Below are positions 35,247 to 43,616 of a DNA stretch of 63,080 nucleotides, piece after piece (positions within the stretch are counted from its first letter, which is position 1; each line of letters begins with the position of its first letter). Made by a program: the position numbers and the translations under genes. Under the pieces are notes generated by a model that saw nothing but the letters and a program-made list of their open reading frames with translations, did no database searches and was not told where the DNA came from. This stretch comes from Lachnospiraceae bacterium (lineage in GTDB: Bacteria; Bacillota; Clostridia; Lachnospirales; Lachnospiraceae), in the NCBI GenBank assembly GCA_024692955.1, contig JAILLW010000001.1, forward strand, positions 1-63,080, given 5' to 3'.

Positions 35247-36409
35247 TCCGGGCTCTCTCCGAACCGGATCGTCAGATATCCGTCTTCAAAACCGGCCTTC
35301 ACGATCTCCGATCCGGAAAACCGGACGGGAACCGGGAATCTTCTTCTTTCGTTCTTTACGCCGACGGTGATCTCTCCCCTTGCCTGTTCGAGGATAAGTT
35401 CCTCTTTTCTCGCAAATGGCAGATAGATCCTGAGCGTCCTCTTTTCCTCATCCGTGGTATAGATCTGCTGCCGGAAGAGGACTTCATCCGGATCCTGTTC
35501 TTCAAAGATCAGTCCGGAAACTCTGTTAAGAACATCAACGGTCCTGATCTCGCTCTTTTGAAGCTCGACATAGAATTTCGGCACCTCGCTGAAGCTTTCC
35601 CTGATCATGTTCAGTCCTTCCTCCTGCAGTCCGGCCCATTTTCCGAAATACCCCTCCATGGCTTTTTCCGGATAAATGTGATTGACGATGACGGCATCCA
35701 CGTTGTAGCCGTACAGATACAGCCAGGTGAAGTTTCTCCTGGACTCGTTTATTACGATCTTTTCCGGAGTGGTCACCACCCGAAGGCTCACAACGTCCCT
35801 GTCAAGCATCAGTTCCTGCAGCCGCCTCATCCTGTCCATAAGACGTTCCACATCATCAAATACATTTTCGGCCGGCATGGGGATCTTCGTCATTGCTTCC
35901 ACGGCGGGTCCGATGGCCCTTACCCCCGCCTTCTTTACGGGAAGCACCTTTTCGATCAGGTTTGAGAAGCGCTCGGGATATCTTAAAAGCGACAGGGTCT
36001 CTCCCGTAGGGGCGCAGTCCACGATCACCGTATCATAGGCTCCGCTTTCGCAAAGCTCCAGGATCTTAAACATCGAAAACAGTTCTTCCAGTCCCGGGAA
36101 GACCAGCAGCTCCTCCGTTTCGATCCCGCTTCCCCCTTTCAGGGTAAGGAGTCTCTTGAAATAGTCCCTGAGATTGCCCCAGCTCTTTTCACTCTCGGCC
36201 ACGGTATCCGTTTCCAGCGCGTACAGATTTTCCGCAATATATGTGGGTTCATTGCCTATGCGCATATCAAAAGCGTCCCCCAGACTGTGCGCCTGATCCG
36301 TGCTCATTATGACCGTTCTCTTCCCGCTCTTCGCGATCCGGCATGCAGTGGCGGATGCCATACTGGTCTTTCCCACTCCGCCTTTTCCCGTATATATGAT
36401 CACTCTCAT
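35243..36409 (-). CDS. ArsA/Get3-family ATPase with C-terminal HSP20-like domain (copy 1)
   Basis: 388 residues from the ATG at 36409 (MRVIIYTGKGGVGKTS), chosen because AAGGTG sits 6-7 bases upstream and overlaps the earlier ATG at 36424. Deviant Walker A KGGVGKTS, switch I STDQAHSLGDAF, switch II DCAPTGETLSLLRYPE: the full ArsA/Get3 signature. The last 90 residues (LRIYLPFARKEELIL ... FPVPVRFSGSEIVKAGFEDG) look like the HSP20-like domain fused to many bacterial ArsA proteins. No arsenite pump or ArsR is nearby, so arsenic export is unlikely. Paired with a second ArsA and an 80-residue protein. Confidence 0.92.
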   Translation of the reverse strand: MRVIIYTGKGGVGKTSMASATACRIAKSGKRTVIMSTDQAHSLGDAFDMRIGNEPTYIAENLYALETDTVAESEKSWGNLRDYFKRLLTLKGGSGIETEELLVFPGLEELFSMFKILELCESGAYDTVIVDCAPTGETLSLLRYPERFSNLIEKVLPVKKAGVRAIGPAVEAMTKIPMPAENVFDDVERLMDRMRRLQELMLDRDVVSLRVVTTPEKIVINESRRNFTWLYLYGYNVDAVIVNHIYPEKAMEGYFGKWAGLQEEGLNMIRESFSEVPKFYVELQKSEIRTVDVLNRVSGLIFEEQDPDEVLFRQQIYTTDEEKRTLRIYLPFARKEELILEQARGEITVGVKNERRRFPVPVRFSGSEIVKAGFEDGYLTIRFGESPD

Positions 36410-36431
36410 CTTTTCACCTTCCATACTTTCT

Positions 36432-36671
36432 TCAGTCTATCGTGACCTTTTTGACATTTCCGGCTGATCCGCTTTTTGATCCTTCCTCTTTTCCGGGCTC
36501 CTCACGGCACTCCGCCGTCATTCCTGCCATAATCTCGCAGAACATGCTCTTCAGTTCCCCGCCTATCACATCAAGATGTCCGTCCATTCCGTCCGGAAGG
36601 AGTGCCTTTATCGCCTGCTTCTGATATCCGGCAGCCGTCCTCAGTCTTTTTAATATGCTCTTATTCATCAT
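36432..36671 (-). CDS. small protein between two ArsA ATPases, unknown
   Basis: About 79 residues. Start uncertain: GTG 36674, ATG 36671 and ATG 36668 are all possible behind AAAGGAG; ATG 36671 has the best spacing. N-terminal basic helix (KSILKRLRTAAGYQKQAIKA), a helical middle (HLDVIGGELKSMFCEIMAGM), and a Gly/Ser/Glu-rich tail ending in VKKVTID. No membrane segment, so not itself a tail-anchored protein. It overlaps the upstream ArsA stop and lies 22 bases before the downstream ArsA, so it is surely part of the operon. May be a bridging subunit or client; this is a guess. Confidence 0.75.
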   Translation of the reverse strand: MMNKSILKRLRTAAGYQKQAIKALLPDGMDGHLDVIGGELKSMFCEIMAGMTAECREEPGKEEGSKSGSAGNVKKVTID

Positions 36672-37845
36672 CACGATCCTCTCCTTTCACAAAGCTGATC
36701 CTCAAAACCCCGTCTTCGAATTTCGCCCCCGACACCAGATGGTCTCTCAGTATGTTCGGAAGGGGAATGTTCCGTTTGAAGTTTCCTGCCCTGATCACGA
36801 TATCCGTCGCGGCCTGGTAGAGATCGATCCCGTTCCTGTCGGCTCCGGGAAGAGAGACTCTTAAAAGATAGCCTTCCTCCGTCTGCTCAAAGTGTTCCCT
36901 TTCATTGATGATCTTCGCTTCGAAGATCCCGTCATCGGTCAGAACGTCCCTGACGATCCTTGAAATCTTTTCCTCTCCCTTCAGCTCCTCTTCATACCAG
37001 GGGATCCTGAGGATCGGAAGAGCCGCGAAGGTTTCGTTGATCTCGGTTATGTATTTTTGCTGGAGCTGGAGCCATTCATCGAAAAAAGCGTTTCCGATAT
37101 CGGCAGGCAGTATCCGGTTTATATAGAGTCCGTCAACATTAAAGTCATAGAGGTTCATGTACATATAATTGCGTTTTGTCTCCTCCACCACCATTTTTCC
37201 CGGAGCGGTAACGATCCTGATGCTCGTGATCTCCCTGTTTTTCAGGAGTTCTTCCAGTTCCGTCAGCTTCATGAACATCTTCTCGATGTCATTCATCGCG
37301 TGTTTATTCGGCATCTCGATCCTGAAAAGCTTCTTTGAGACGGGTGAGAGCACCCTGACCCCCACCTTCCCGATGGGAAAGAGCTTTTCCATATACCAGG
37401 AAAGGAGTTCCGGGAATTTCAGCAGGGAAAGGGTCTCGCCGGTGGGCGCGCAGTCCACGATGATCCTCTCATAGACACCGCTCTTATATAACTGTGAGAT
37501 CCGGAGCAGGGAAAACAGTTCCTCCATTCCGGGGAGCAGTCCGAGGTCTTCAAGTCCTGTCATATTCTTTTCGGCAAGAAGACCCGTAAGGTATTTCATG
37601 ATATCCTCAAAGTCGTTTTCCATGACATGCTGCGGATCGATCTCGTAAAGATCAAGATTCGGCCTTATGTTTTTGATCTCTCTTCCGAGCTGCACCTCGA
37701 ATATGTCCCCAAGGTTATGTGCCATATCCGTACTTACGAGAAGCGTATTCTTTCCCCCGGATGCGCTCTTTATCGCATGGGCTGCCGCCACACTGCTCTT
37801 TCCGACGCCGCCTTTTCCGGTAAAAATGATGATCCTGTTACCCAC
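36661..37845 (-). CDS. ArsA/Get3-family ATPase with C-terminal HSP20-like domain (copy 2)
   Basis: 394 residues. Walker A TGKGGVGKSSVA, switch I STDMAHNLGDIF, switch II DCAPTGETLSLLKFPELL, matching copy 1 motif for motif but diverged elsewhere. C-terminal HSP20-like part: YLLRVSLPGADRN ... GNFKRNIPLPNILRDHLVSG. The two may form a heterodimer, since ArsA and Get3 work as dimeric or pseudo-dimeric ATPases (family knowledge). First gene of the module, preceded by the MarR gene and by one copy of the 19-bp operator at 37923. Confidence 0.92.
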   Translation of the reverse strand: MGNRIIIFTGKGGVGKSSVAAAHAIKSASGGKNTLLVSTDMAHNLGDIFEVQLGREIKNIRPNLDLYEIDPQHVMENDFEDIMKYLTGLLAEKNMTGLEDLGLLPGMEELFSLLRISQLYKSGVYERIIVDCAPTGETLSLLKFPELLSWYMEKLFPIGKVGVRVLSPVSKKLFRIEMPNKHAMNDIEKMFMKLTELEELLKNREITSIRIVTAPGKMVVEETKRNYMYMNLYDFNVDGLYINRILPADIGNAFFDEWLQLQQKYITEINETFAALPILRIPWYEEELKGEEKISRIVRDVLTDDGIFEAKIINEREHFEQTEEGYLLRVSLPGADRNGIDLYQAATDIVIRAGNFKRNIPLPNILRDHLVSGAKFEDGVLRISFVKGEDRDDE

Positions 37846-37922
37846 CTTTTTCCTCCTTTTCCGTTTACTCCGGAATTTCTTTAATGATCTTTCCGTTTCG
37901 GTAATTTATTTCCCTGTCCGAA

Positions 37923-37941
37923 TAGTTCCGCGCTCGAAGTA
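37923..37941 (-). promoter_or_regulatory. MarR operator copy before the ArsA operon
   Basis: Minus strand TACTTCGAGCGCGGAACTA, an imperfect dyad TACTTCG-N5-GGAACTA. Same pattern as the two copies at the marR promoter. It lies 78 bases before the ArsA start. Confidence 0.65.
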
Positions 37942-38006
37942 TTTGCCTTTTTTTGAGGCAGCCTTCGCTGCCCGCCGGTCTGCCTTTTCGGCCGGTCATA
38001 ACGGGA

Positions 38007-38504
38007 TCACTCGATCATGATCCTTCTTACCTTCTTTTCGGAAACCTCTTTTTTCTTTTCGTTCTTAAGCACTTCCTTCGCCTTTGCCATCATGCTTTCC
38101 ATAAGCTTCAGTTCTTCCGGCGTAAATGCGCCGAGGACCTTTGCCGCGTAGCCGGTCAGTTCGCCGATCAGCCTCTGAAACTGGATCATTCCCTTTTCGC
38201 TGAACCGGATCAGCACGATGCGCTTATCCTGATCGCTCCGCATCCTCTCGACCAGTCCGCTCTTTTCCATCCTTCCGACGATCCCGGTGGCCGTATTCAG
38301 CGGCACATGGATGTATTCGGCGATCTCGGACATATTCACTTCTTTTTTCTGATAAAGGAGCCAGAAGATCAGGACCTCGTTCTTGGAGCAGTTGAGAAAG
38401 ATATTGCTCCACAGATCCGAAGACAGCAGTTCCTTGATCTCATCGATATAATCGGTAAACTGCTTAAATGTTTCCGCTGATAATTCCTGTTCTTTCCGGC
38501 TCAT
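38007..38504 (-). CDS. MarR-family transcription regulator
   Basis: 165 residues. Winged-helix core: NEVLIFWLLYQKKEVNMSEI, AEYIHVPLNTATGIVGRMEK, SGLVERMRSDQDKRIVLIRF, then a dimer helix and a basic tail (NEKKKEVSEKKVRRIMIE). Its promoter carries two copies of a 19-bp dyad and a third copy precedes the ArsA operon downstream. Autoregulation plus control of the ArsA pair is therefore likely. The ligand is unknown. Confidence 0.93.
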   Translation of the reverse strand: MSRKEQELSAETFKQFTDYIDEIKELLSSDLWSNIFLNCSKNEVLIFWLLYQKKEVNMSEIAEYIHVPLNTATGIVGRMEKSGLVERMRSDQDKRIVLIRFSEKGMIQFQRLIGELTGYAAKVLGAFTPEELKLMESMMAKAKEVLKNEKKKEVSEKKVRRIMIE

Positions 38505-38531
38505 CCCTTTAACCTGTTACCCGTCCTAAAA

Positions 38532-38572
38532 TACTTCGGCTCTCGAACTAAATTAATTCTACCGCCGAAGTA
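38532..38572. promoter_or_regulatory. two opposed 19-bp MarR operators
   Basis: Plus strand TACTTCGGCTCTCGAACTA at 38532-38550; minus strand TACTTCGGCGGTAGAATTA at 38572-38554. Together they also make a long inverted repeat, AAAATACTTCGGC ... GCCGAAGTATTTT. The second copy covers the spacer and -10 of the marR promoter, a position for repression. Confidence 0.75.
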
Positions 38573-38584
38573 TTTTTCTGTCAA
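38556..38584 (-). promoter_or_regulatory. sigma-A promoter of marR
   Basis: Minus strand TTGACA (38584-38579), 17-base spacer, TAGAAT (38561-38556). Consensus -35, near-consensus -10, overlapped by an operator copy. Confidence 0.8.
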
Positions 38585-38590
38585 CACTTT

Positions 38591-41545
38591 TTATAAAACT
38601 TCCCCGGCTGTCCGGATGATCCCGTCCCAGTCGAGTTCCGTCAGCATTTTTTCGATTTCGGAGATCCTCTTTTTGTCCCCGTCCGGAAGACGGTATCCGC
38701 GAAGATCCTTAAGCAGACCGTCCATCATTTCATAATCCATGCTCTGCGCGATCTCTCCGATGGTCTGATAAGCCTCCTTCATTTCGCCGTCACCGATTTC
38801 CGGCAGGCTCTCGTCCGTTTTATCGAGCCGGGCCAGATCTTTATCAAGAGCGCGGTACATTTCAAGGAGATGCCCCGTATTATCCCGGATATACCCGGTA
38901 TCCTGCCTTTTCCCTGCATCCTCCAGTTCTTTCGCAAGTGCCGAAAGTTCCGAAGCCCCGATGATACGGGCGGAGCTTTTCAGCGCGTGGACCCTGATCG
39001 TATAGTTTTCAATATCCCCGCTCTCAAGGAACTTTTCGATCTCATCGGCTTTTGCGGGCGCTGTCTGGTGAAAGACCGTAAGGACGGAAAGATATCCTTC
39101 CCCGGATCCGCAGTTTTTGAGCCCCGCCTGTTCATCAATATCGGGAAGCTCTTTCAGAACCGATAAAAAGCTTTCTGCCGGATCCCCGTTCGAAGAGCCT
39201 TCCGCATCCTTTCCCGGATTGTCAGTCCCTTCCCCCGCAAGAGCTCCGGTATCCTTATCCGGATCGATGAGTTTTCCGGAAGGGAGCATATCATAAAGCA
39301 TTCTTTCCAGTTTTTCGCCGTCCACGGGCTTGGAGAGATAATTCGTAAATCCGGCCTCAAGGTACATCTGCCTTGCGCCCGAAACGGCATTTGCCGTCAG
39401 TACCACAACGGGTGCCTCCATGCATTTCCCGGACTCCCGGAGATGCTTTAAGGTCTCGATCCCGTCCATATCGGGCATCATATGATCGACAAAGACGGCA
39501 TCATAGGAATGTTCCTTTGCAAGTTCAAGCGCCTCTCTTCCCGATGCTGCCGTATCGATATGAATACGCGTTTTTTTCAGAAGGCTCTTTATCACCGTCA
39601 GGTTCATTTCCGTATCGTCCACCACGAGGATCGAAGCCTCCGGAGCATGGAACAGTTCATGATATTCATGCCGGCTTCCGGAAGCATCGCCGAATCTGGC
39701 CGCGCAGTCACCGATCTCCTCCCAGTCTGAAACCTCCTGAAGGATTCCGAAGGAGAATACCGAGCCTTTCCCGTATTCGCTTTCCACTTCAAGCGTACTC
39801 CCCATAAGATCCAGCAGCTGCCGCGTGATGCTCATGCCGAGACCCGTTCCCTCGATCGAGCGGTTTCTCTTTTCCTCAAACCGTTTGTAGGGAGAAAAGA
39901 GGGTCTCCATATCCTCCTTTTTCATCCCGATGCCCGTATCTTCGACTCTGAAGCGGAGCAGGATACAATCCCGGCCCTTTTTCTCATGGGAGATCTCCAT
40001 GGTCACTTCGCCTGTTTCCGTATACTTGACGGCATTTGTCAGAATGTTCATCACACACTGCCGGATACGGATCTCATCGCCGATGAGCAGATGCGGGATG
40101 TGGCCGTCTGCCCTGACAGTAAATTTCAGTCCCTTTTTCAGCGCCCGGTCGCGGATCATATTGGAAAGATCGTTGATTAGCGAAGACAGGTCGTACTGCA
40201 CGGGAATGATCTCCATCTTCCCCTCTTCGACCTTGGAAAGATCCAGAATGTCATTGATCAGGGAAAGGAGCGTCCGGCCTGCCGACATGATATCCGACGC
40301 GTAATCCCGGATAGGCTTCTCCGTGGATTCGCGGAGGATCATCTCATCCATTCCGAGGACTGCATTGATCGGTGTCCGGATCTCATGGGACATACTGGCA
40401 AGGAATCTTGATTTTGCCGCGTTCGCGCGGTCCGCGATATCCTTTTGCTCCTGCAGTTCCTCCATATACCTGTAATGCTCCGTGTCGTCGACCAGCGCAT
40501 AGAGTTTTCCGTAGCTGATGTCTCTGAACTTAAGCTCATTCTCCTCGGGGGTGTAGATACGGTCGTTGATCGTCAGGGTCTCTCCCTTTTTCACGGCTTC
40601 GCCGATGCCGGCTATGATGTCATAGGGGGTAAGATGACGTTCCTGTTCCTTCTCTTTTTGTCCAGGATCTTCCGTGTCTTTTCCGTTCCTCTTCTTTCCC
40701 GCAAGACCCATCTTCATGGAAAAGAACGTGTCAAACTCCGGATACAGCTTCGCGACAGGCTCATTGAAATACTGGATCCGTCCTTCATTGTCCAGGGCGA
40801 TGATCCCTTCGGATATCCGGTCGATCACGAAATCCCTGGCGATCTCTCTTGTTCCGAGAAGATCAAAGCCGAAGATCCCGATCAGCATAAAGATTGTTCC
40901 GAACAGGGCTCCGGGCATACTGAGGTCATAATACTGCGAGATCCGGAAAGCCGCCGTCATATGCAGGACAAAGGAAGCCGCCTGTACACCGAAAGCCAGG
41001 ATCAGCATGAGGAACCGCATCCTGGCTGTCCTGTTCTTTTCCCTTCGGTATGTCCTGACCACCCATCCCATGGCAAAGATGATCAGGATCACGTTCGAAG
41101 CCATGAGCAGATCATGGGCGTACCCGTTTCCGTGTATAAACTGCGGAAATAACGGATCCGGTATAAACCGGTAGTCCGTATAATACAGCCGGTTGCTTCC
41201 GATCGTCAGGACCGTGATATAGATCCCGATATGAACAAGCACCAGAAAGGCGGTCAGCCCCTTCGGGATGCGGATCCTGCACATTTTCGCGGAGAACATG
41301 AAAAAGGCGAAGACGATCCAGACCCTCCCGAGATAGGAAAGCTTCAGTGCGGTAACGTATGCCTCTTCCGAGCCTGCCTGCATCTCCAGAAGATATCCCA
41401 TGTTGCTGATGAAGGAAGTGATACAGGTAAGGAGAAGATAGGAATGGACCGGGTTCTTCCAGCGGATAAACACGATCAGTATCTCGACAAACAGCACGCT
41501 TACGGTGATGTACTGTATCAGCAGAAAAACATTATGTGTGCTCAC
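38591..41545 (-). CDS. hybrid sensor histidine kinase: 7TM, PAS-like, HisKA, HATPase, REC, HPt
   Basis: 984 residues. Seven membrane helices in the first 230 residues (7TM sensor of the HisKA_7TM type), a PAS-like segment (about 240-355, ISEGIIALDNEGRIQYFNEP), kinase His387 (MSHEIRTPINAVLG), N-box Asn504, G1 DTGIGM, G2 GTGLGM, receiver Asp687 (VFVDHMMPDMDG) with Lys739, and an HPt domain with His853 (RVHALKSSARIIG). All parts of a phosphorelay lie in one chain except the output; no response regulator gene adjoins, so a separate partner must act. Divergence from the marR promoter is 7 bases past its stop, so the marR promoter overlaps its tail end region. Confidence 0.95.
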   Translation of the reverse strand: MSTHNVFLLIQYITVSVLFVEILIVFIRWKNPVHSYLLLTCITSFISNMGYLLEMQAGSEEAYVTALKLSYLGRVWIVFAFFMFSAKMCRIRIPKGLTAFLVLVHIGIYITVLTIGSNRLYYTDYRFIPDPLFPQFIHGNGYAHDLLMASNVILIIFAMGWVVRTYRREKNRTARMRFLMLILAFGVQAASFVLHMTAAFRISQYYDLSMPGALFGTIFMLIGIFGFDLLGTREIARDFVIDRISEGIIALDNEGRIQYFNEPVAKLYPEFDTFFSMKMGLAGKKRNGKDTEDPGQKEKEQERHLTPYDIIAGIGEAVKKGETLTINDRIYTPEENELKFRDISYGKLYALVDDTEHYRYMEELQEQKDIADRANAAKSRFLASMSHEIRTPINAVLGMDEMILRESTEKPIRDYASDIMSAGRTLLSLINDILDLSKVEEGKMEIIPVQYDLSSLINDLSNMIRDRALKKGLKFTVRADGHIPHLLIGDEIRIRQCVMNILTNAVKYTETGEVTMEISHEKKGRDCILLRFRVEDTGIGMKKEDMETLFSPYKRFEEKRNRSIEGTGLGMSITRQLLDLMGSTLEVESEYGKGSVFSFGILQEVSDWEEIGDCAARFGDASGSRHEYHELFHAPEASILVVDDTEMNLTVIKSLLKKTRIHIDTAASGREALELAKEHSYDAVFVDHMMPDMDGIETLKHLRESGKCMEAPVVVLTANAVSGARQMYLEAGFTNYLSKPVDGEKLERMLYDMLPSGKLIDPDKDTGALAGEGTDNPGKDAEGSSNGDPAESFLSVLKELPDIDEQAGLKNCGSGEGYLSVLTVFHQTAPAKADEIEKFLESGDIENYTIRVHALKSSARIIGASELSALAKELEDAGKRQDTGYIRDNTGHLLEMYRALDKDLARLDKTDESLPEIGDGEMKEAYQTIGEIAQSMDYEMMDGLLKDLRGYRLPDGDKKRISEIEKMLTELDWDGIIRTAGEVL

Positions 41546-41570
41546 TTTTCCTTCTCCGTTTCCGGTTCTT

Positions 41571-41612
41571 TTTAAAAGACCACCGCGCTTTAAAGGGCGC
41601 GGTGGTCTCTTT
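41571..41612 (-). terminator. strong terminator after the opp operon
   Basis: GACCACCGCGC-tttaaagg-GCGCGGTGGTC, an 11-bp perfect stem; minus-strand tail TTTTAAAAA. It lies 23 bases past the oppA stop. Confidence 0.9.
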
Positions 41613-41630
41613 CATTCTGCCGTATGCTTT

Positions 41631-43541
41631 TTACTGATGGCAGAACATGAAGTACTTATATCCCAGAGGATTCGAGAAGAATCCCTGTATGTTCTTGTCG
41701 AGCATGTAGATATCCGTGTAGAAGTACAGCGGGCAGATGCACCCTGTGCTCATCAGGAGATCCTCGGCCTTATGCATCAGCGCGTAACGTGTCTTGGAAT
41801 CCGTGCAGGTCTTGATATCGGAGATTACGACATCATAGGTCTCGGCCCAGGTTCCGTCGGTCACCTTCGTATCATAGCCAAGGTCCGTAAGGTCGATGCT
41901 GTAAGCCTTGATGGATTCGTTTCCGCCCTTGCCGAACTGAACGTCATTGTTACCGGAAGCGGTCGTCCACATATCAAGGAAGCAGATCGGATCGTTGTAG
42001 TCCGCAAGCCAACCGTTACGGGCGATGGAGTAGTCACCGTTCTTACGGGTCTCAAGGAAGGTGTTCCATTCCTGGTTCTCAAGGTTCATCGTGATGCCTA
42101 CCTGGGCAAGTGCGCTCTGGAGATATTCGCCGATGGCCTTGTGACCTTCGGAGGTGTTGTAAAGATAAGTCATAACCGGGAAGTCCGTGAATTTGCCGGT
42201 AGACTCGTCATAGGTGTAATACTTCTTCAGCGTCTCAACCGCGATGTCGAAATTCGACTGAAGCGCATCGGCGCTTACATCATAGTAAGAACCCTTTCCG
42301 CCGTTCGCGTTGTCATAGAACTGGGATCCGTCCGCATCGGTAAGTCCCATTGCGACGAAGGACCCTGCGGGAACCTGTCCTGCCTGTCCGATCTCTTCCA
42401 CGATGTAGTTACGGTCAAAGAAGAGGCCGACCGCGTTCCTGATCTCCTGCTCGGCCTTCTCCGCTTCCGCACCCGAAAGAGAGCTGCCCGCGGGAAGGAT
42501 ATTCTCGTTTACATTCCAGCATACATAATAGGTACCAAGCTGACCGGTTACGATGAACTCATCGGGATACTTGTCCTTAAGGGCCGCGATCTCGTTGGTC
42601 GGAACATCATCGATCAGCTGCCAGCTTCCGTTTTCGAAGTTCGTCAGCATATTGTTGGCATCATCCGAAAGATAGAAGTTGATCTCGTTCATCGTGATCG
42701 TGTCGGCATCAACGAATTTGTCGTTCTTGGTGAGGGTGATCAGGGAATTGTGATTCCACTGGGTCATGGTGTAAGGTCCGTTGCATACGAAGGTGGCAGG
42801 ATCGGTAGCCCAGCTTTCATTCGCCACAACATCCTCACGTACGGGGAAGTAGGTCGGGAAAGCAAGAAGCTCGTTCCAGTAGGCAACCGCGTTCTTCAGG
42901 GTAACAACGATGGTCTTGTCATCCGTTGCCTGGATGTTCATGGAATCCGCGGAGCCTTCCGCTACCTCGTCATAACCGTCCACAACTTCGAACATATAAC
43001 CGTAGTCGGCAGCAAGATCATCCGAAGCGGCTCTGTTCCATGCGAATACGAAATCGTTCGCGGTAACGGGCTGTCCGTCGGACCAGGTAAGGCCGTCACG
43101 GAGCGTATAGGTATAGGTTACCGTACCATCCCCGTTCTCTACTCCTTCCGGAAGATCCGTAGCGGCATCCGGTACGAGATCAAGGGTTCCGTCCGCTTTC
43201 TGATCCCACTTGGCAAGACCGGAGAAAAGGTGTACCAGAAGGGTTGCACCGTCCACGGCGCTGTTGAGAGCCGGGTCGATCGATGCAGGCTCGGAAGCCA
43301 GGCATACATTGATCGAAGAACCTTCGGCCGAAGTGTCTGCCGAAGCGTCTGCCGAAGCGTCTGCCGAAGTATCCGTCGATGCGGTATCGGAAGATGCGGT
43401 ATCCGCTGATGCGGTATCGGTGGTGGTCGTAGCTGTCGTATCGGTATTTCCGCTGTCAGCCGGTACCCTTGCGGAATCGCCGCAGGCGGCAAGCGAAAGA
43501 ACCATTACGGCACTGAGTAACAATGCAGTCAGTTTTTTCAT
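41631..43541 (-). CDS. oppA: oligopeptide ABC transporter substrate-binding lipoprotein (OppA family)
   Basis: 636 residues from the ATG at 43541 (MKKLTALLLSAVMVLSLAAC), SD AAAGGAGG; an earlier in-frame start is unsupported. Lipobox LAAC. A Thr/Ala/Asp/Ser-rich linker encoded by tandem DNA repeats precedes the SBP_bac_5 domain (VCLASEPASIDPALNSAVDG, TYTLRDGLTWSDGQPVTAND, FVFAWNRA, FDRNYIVEEIGQAGQVPAGS, NGWLADYNDPICFLDMW). Captures peptides for OppBCDF. Last gene of the operon, 75 bases after oppF, ending at a strong terminator. Confidence 0.95.
   Translation of the reverse strand: MKKLTALLLSAVMVLSLAACGDSARVPADSGNTDTTATTTTDTASADTASSDTASTDTSADASADASADTSAEGSSINVCLASEPASIDPALNSAVDGATLLVHLFSGLAKWDQKADGTLDLVPDAATDLPEGVENGDGTVTYTYTLRDGLTWSDGQPVTANDFVFAWNRAASDDLAADYGYMFEVVDGYDEVAEGSADSMNIQATDDKTIVVTLKNAVAYWNELLAFPTYFPVREDVVANESWATDPATFVCNGPYTMTQWNHNSLITLTKNDKFVDADTITMNEINFYLSDDANNMLTNFENGSWQLIDDVPTNEIAALKDKYPDEFIVTGQLGTYYVCWNVNENILPAGSSLSGAEAEKAEQEIRNAVGLFFDRNYIVEEIGQAGQVPAGSFVAMGLTDADGSQFYDNANGGKGSYYDVSADALQSNFDIAVETLKKYYTYDESTGKFTDFPVMTYLYNTSEGHKAIGEYLQSALAQVGITMNLENQEWNTFLETRKNGDYSIARNGWLADYNDPICFLDMWTTASGNNDVQFGKGGNESIKAYSIDLTDLGYDTKVTDGTWAETYDVVISDIKTCTDSKTRYALMHKAEDLLMSTGCICPLYFYTDIYMLDKNIQGFFSNPLGYKYFMFCHQ
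43327..43422. repeat. 12-bp and 15-bp tandem repeats in the oppA linker
   Basis: Four 12-bp units (GCCGAAGYGTCT type) from 43327 to 43374 and three 15-bp units (GATGCGGTATCSGNN type) from 43378 to 43422. They encode the flexible ADAS/TASSD linker after the lipidated Cys. Unit-number changes would keep the frame and change only linker length. Confidence 0.85.
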
Positions 43542-43616
43542 AATAATCCTCCTTTGCAAAATATGAAAAACCATTTATTTCAATGCACCCGAAAGAATTC
43601 GAAGGCACAATGAAAC

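Noticed and set aside
35243-37845. Arsenite resistance operon
   Set aside because: ArsA-like ATPases only; no arsB/acr3, arsR, arsD or arsC nearby and a MarR regulator instead.
37955-37980. Hairpin GGCAGC-cttc-GCTGCC after marR as a terminator
   Set aside because: For the minus strand the run after the stem is A, not T; the T-run lies on the wrong side.
41505-43409. Long open frame of 634 codons on the plus strand
   Set aside because: Antisense to oppA, no ribosome site, no domain; the opposite frame is a clear OppA.
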